Shown here: in pieces, positions 5,402 to 5,525 of the stretch
Numbering within the stretch: position 1 is the stretch's first letter
Layout: every line of letters starts with the position of its first letter
Assembly (NCBI GenBank): GCA_030609445.1
Contig: JAUWCF010000081.1
Coordinates: 1-5,525, forward strand
Length of the DNA: 5,525 nt
Direction of reading: 5' to 3'
Origin: Thermoplasmatota archaeon
GTDB lineage: Archaea > Thermoplasmatota > E2 > DHVEG-1
Notes under the pieces: generated by a model
Seen by the model: the letters and a program-made list of their open reading frames with translations, nothing else
Databases searched by the model: none
Told to the model about the DNA's origin: nothing
Made by a program: the position numbers and the translations under genes

Positions 5402-5525
5402 TTACCGACGGCTCCCGCTAGGCAATATATAGTTCCAATCACTAATTTTCCCTCCAAAATTCCACTTTGGTGGTGGTTTACACTTCCAAGTCAATGCATA
5501 TTCCATTTTTTTACCGCAATTTGGA
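5402..5525 (-). CDS. C-terminal end of an unidentified protein with part of a zinc-ribbon motif (partial)
   Basis: The gene enters from the right edge and ends at TAA 5402-5404; 40 codons are visible. They begin PNCGKKMEYALTWKC, and the cut codon before them ends in T, so a preceding Cys (TGT) is possible, which would make the familiar CPNCGKKMEY zinc-knuckle. Only two cysteines (the one in NCGKK and the one in TWKC) are inside the window, so the ribbon cannot be confirmed. The rest (KPPPKWNFGGK, then DWNYILPSGSRR) is rich in aromatic residues, glycine and proline. I do not recognise the family. The frame has no stop, its codons look normal, and a well-placed terminator follows directly, which together make it a real gene end. 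Confidence 0.6.
   Translation of the reverse strand, partial: PNCGKKMEYALTWKCKPPPKWNFGGKISDWNYILPSGSRR

Overview
The window is AT-rich DNA that looks archaeal. The long-form RNase Z, the small winged-helix regulator and the acetate-transporter family member are of types common in Euryarchaeota-related lineages. Several genes carry Shine-Dalgarno sequences that fit the archaeal 16S 3' end (GTGATC, AAAGGAGATC, GGTGG), and several gene starts are preceded by purine-rich BRE plus TATA-like boxes rather than bacterial -35/-10 pairs. I would place it near methanogen-related or Thermoplasmatota-related archaea, but the sequence alone does not settle the order.

Layout. A six-helix acetate/succinate-type transporter (120-737, +) stands alone behind a leader with a 9-bp inverted repeat. 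A small lysine-rich unknown protein (855-1088, -) points towards it. The stretch 1105-1479 holds a tandem array of three 10-bp palindromes and a short coding-like tail with no credible beginning (1261-1428, +). Next comes an 81-residue unknown protein (1480-1725, +), convergent with a run of four genes on the minus strand. In transcription order these are RNase Z (4866-3946), dCMP deaminase (3872-3426), a winged-helix regulator (3322-2930) and an M24 Xaa-Pro aminopeptidase (2843-1752). The gaps of about 60-105 bp, candidate TATA boxes before most genes and a T8 tract after the regulator suggest mostly separate transcripts rather than one tight operon. The right flank (4867-5525) is largely gene-free. 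It contains a short coding-like remnant (5179-5259, -) and, at the edge, the C-terminal 40 residues of an unidentified protein with part of a zinc-ribbon motif (5402-5525, -), followed at once by a hairpin-plus-T terminator.

Functionally the recognised genes are housekeeping: tRNA 3' maturation, dUMP supply, turnover of proline peptides and monocarboxylate uptake. They do not form an obvious shared pathway, and I see no convincing new multi-gene system. The points most worth a second look are the palindrome array, the orphan coding tail beside it, the unknown small proteins and the transporter's altered signature and constriction residues.
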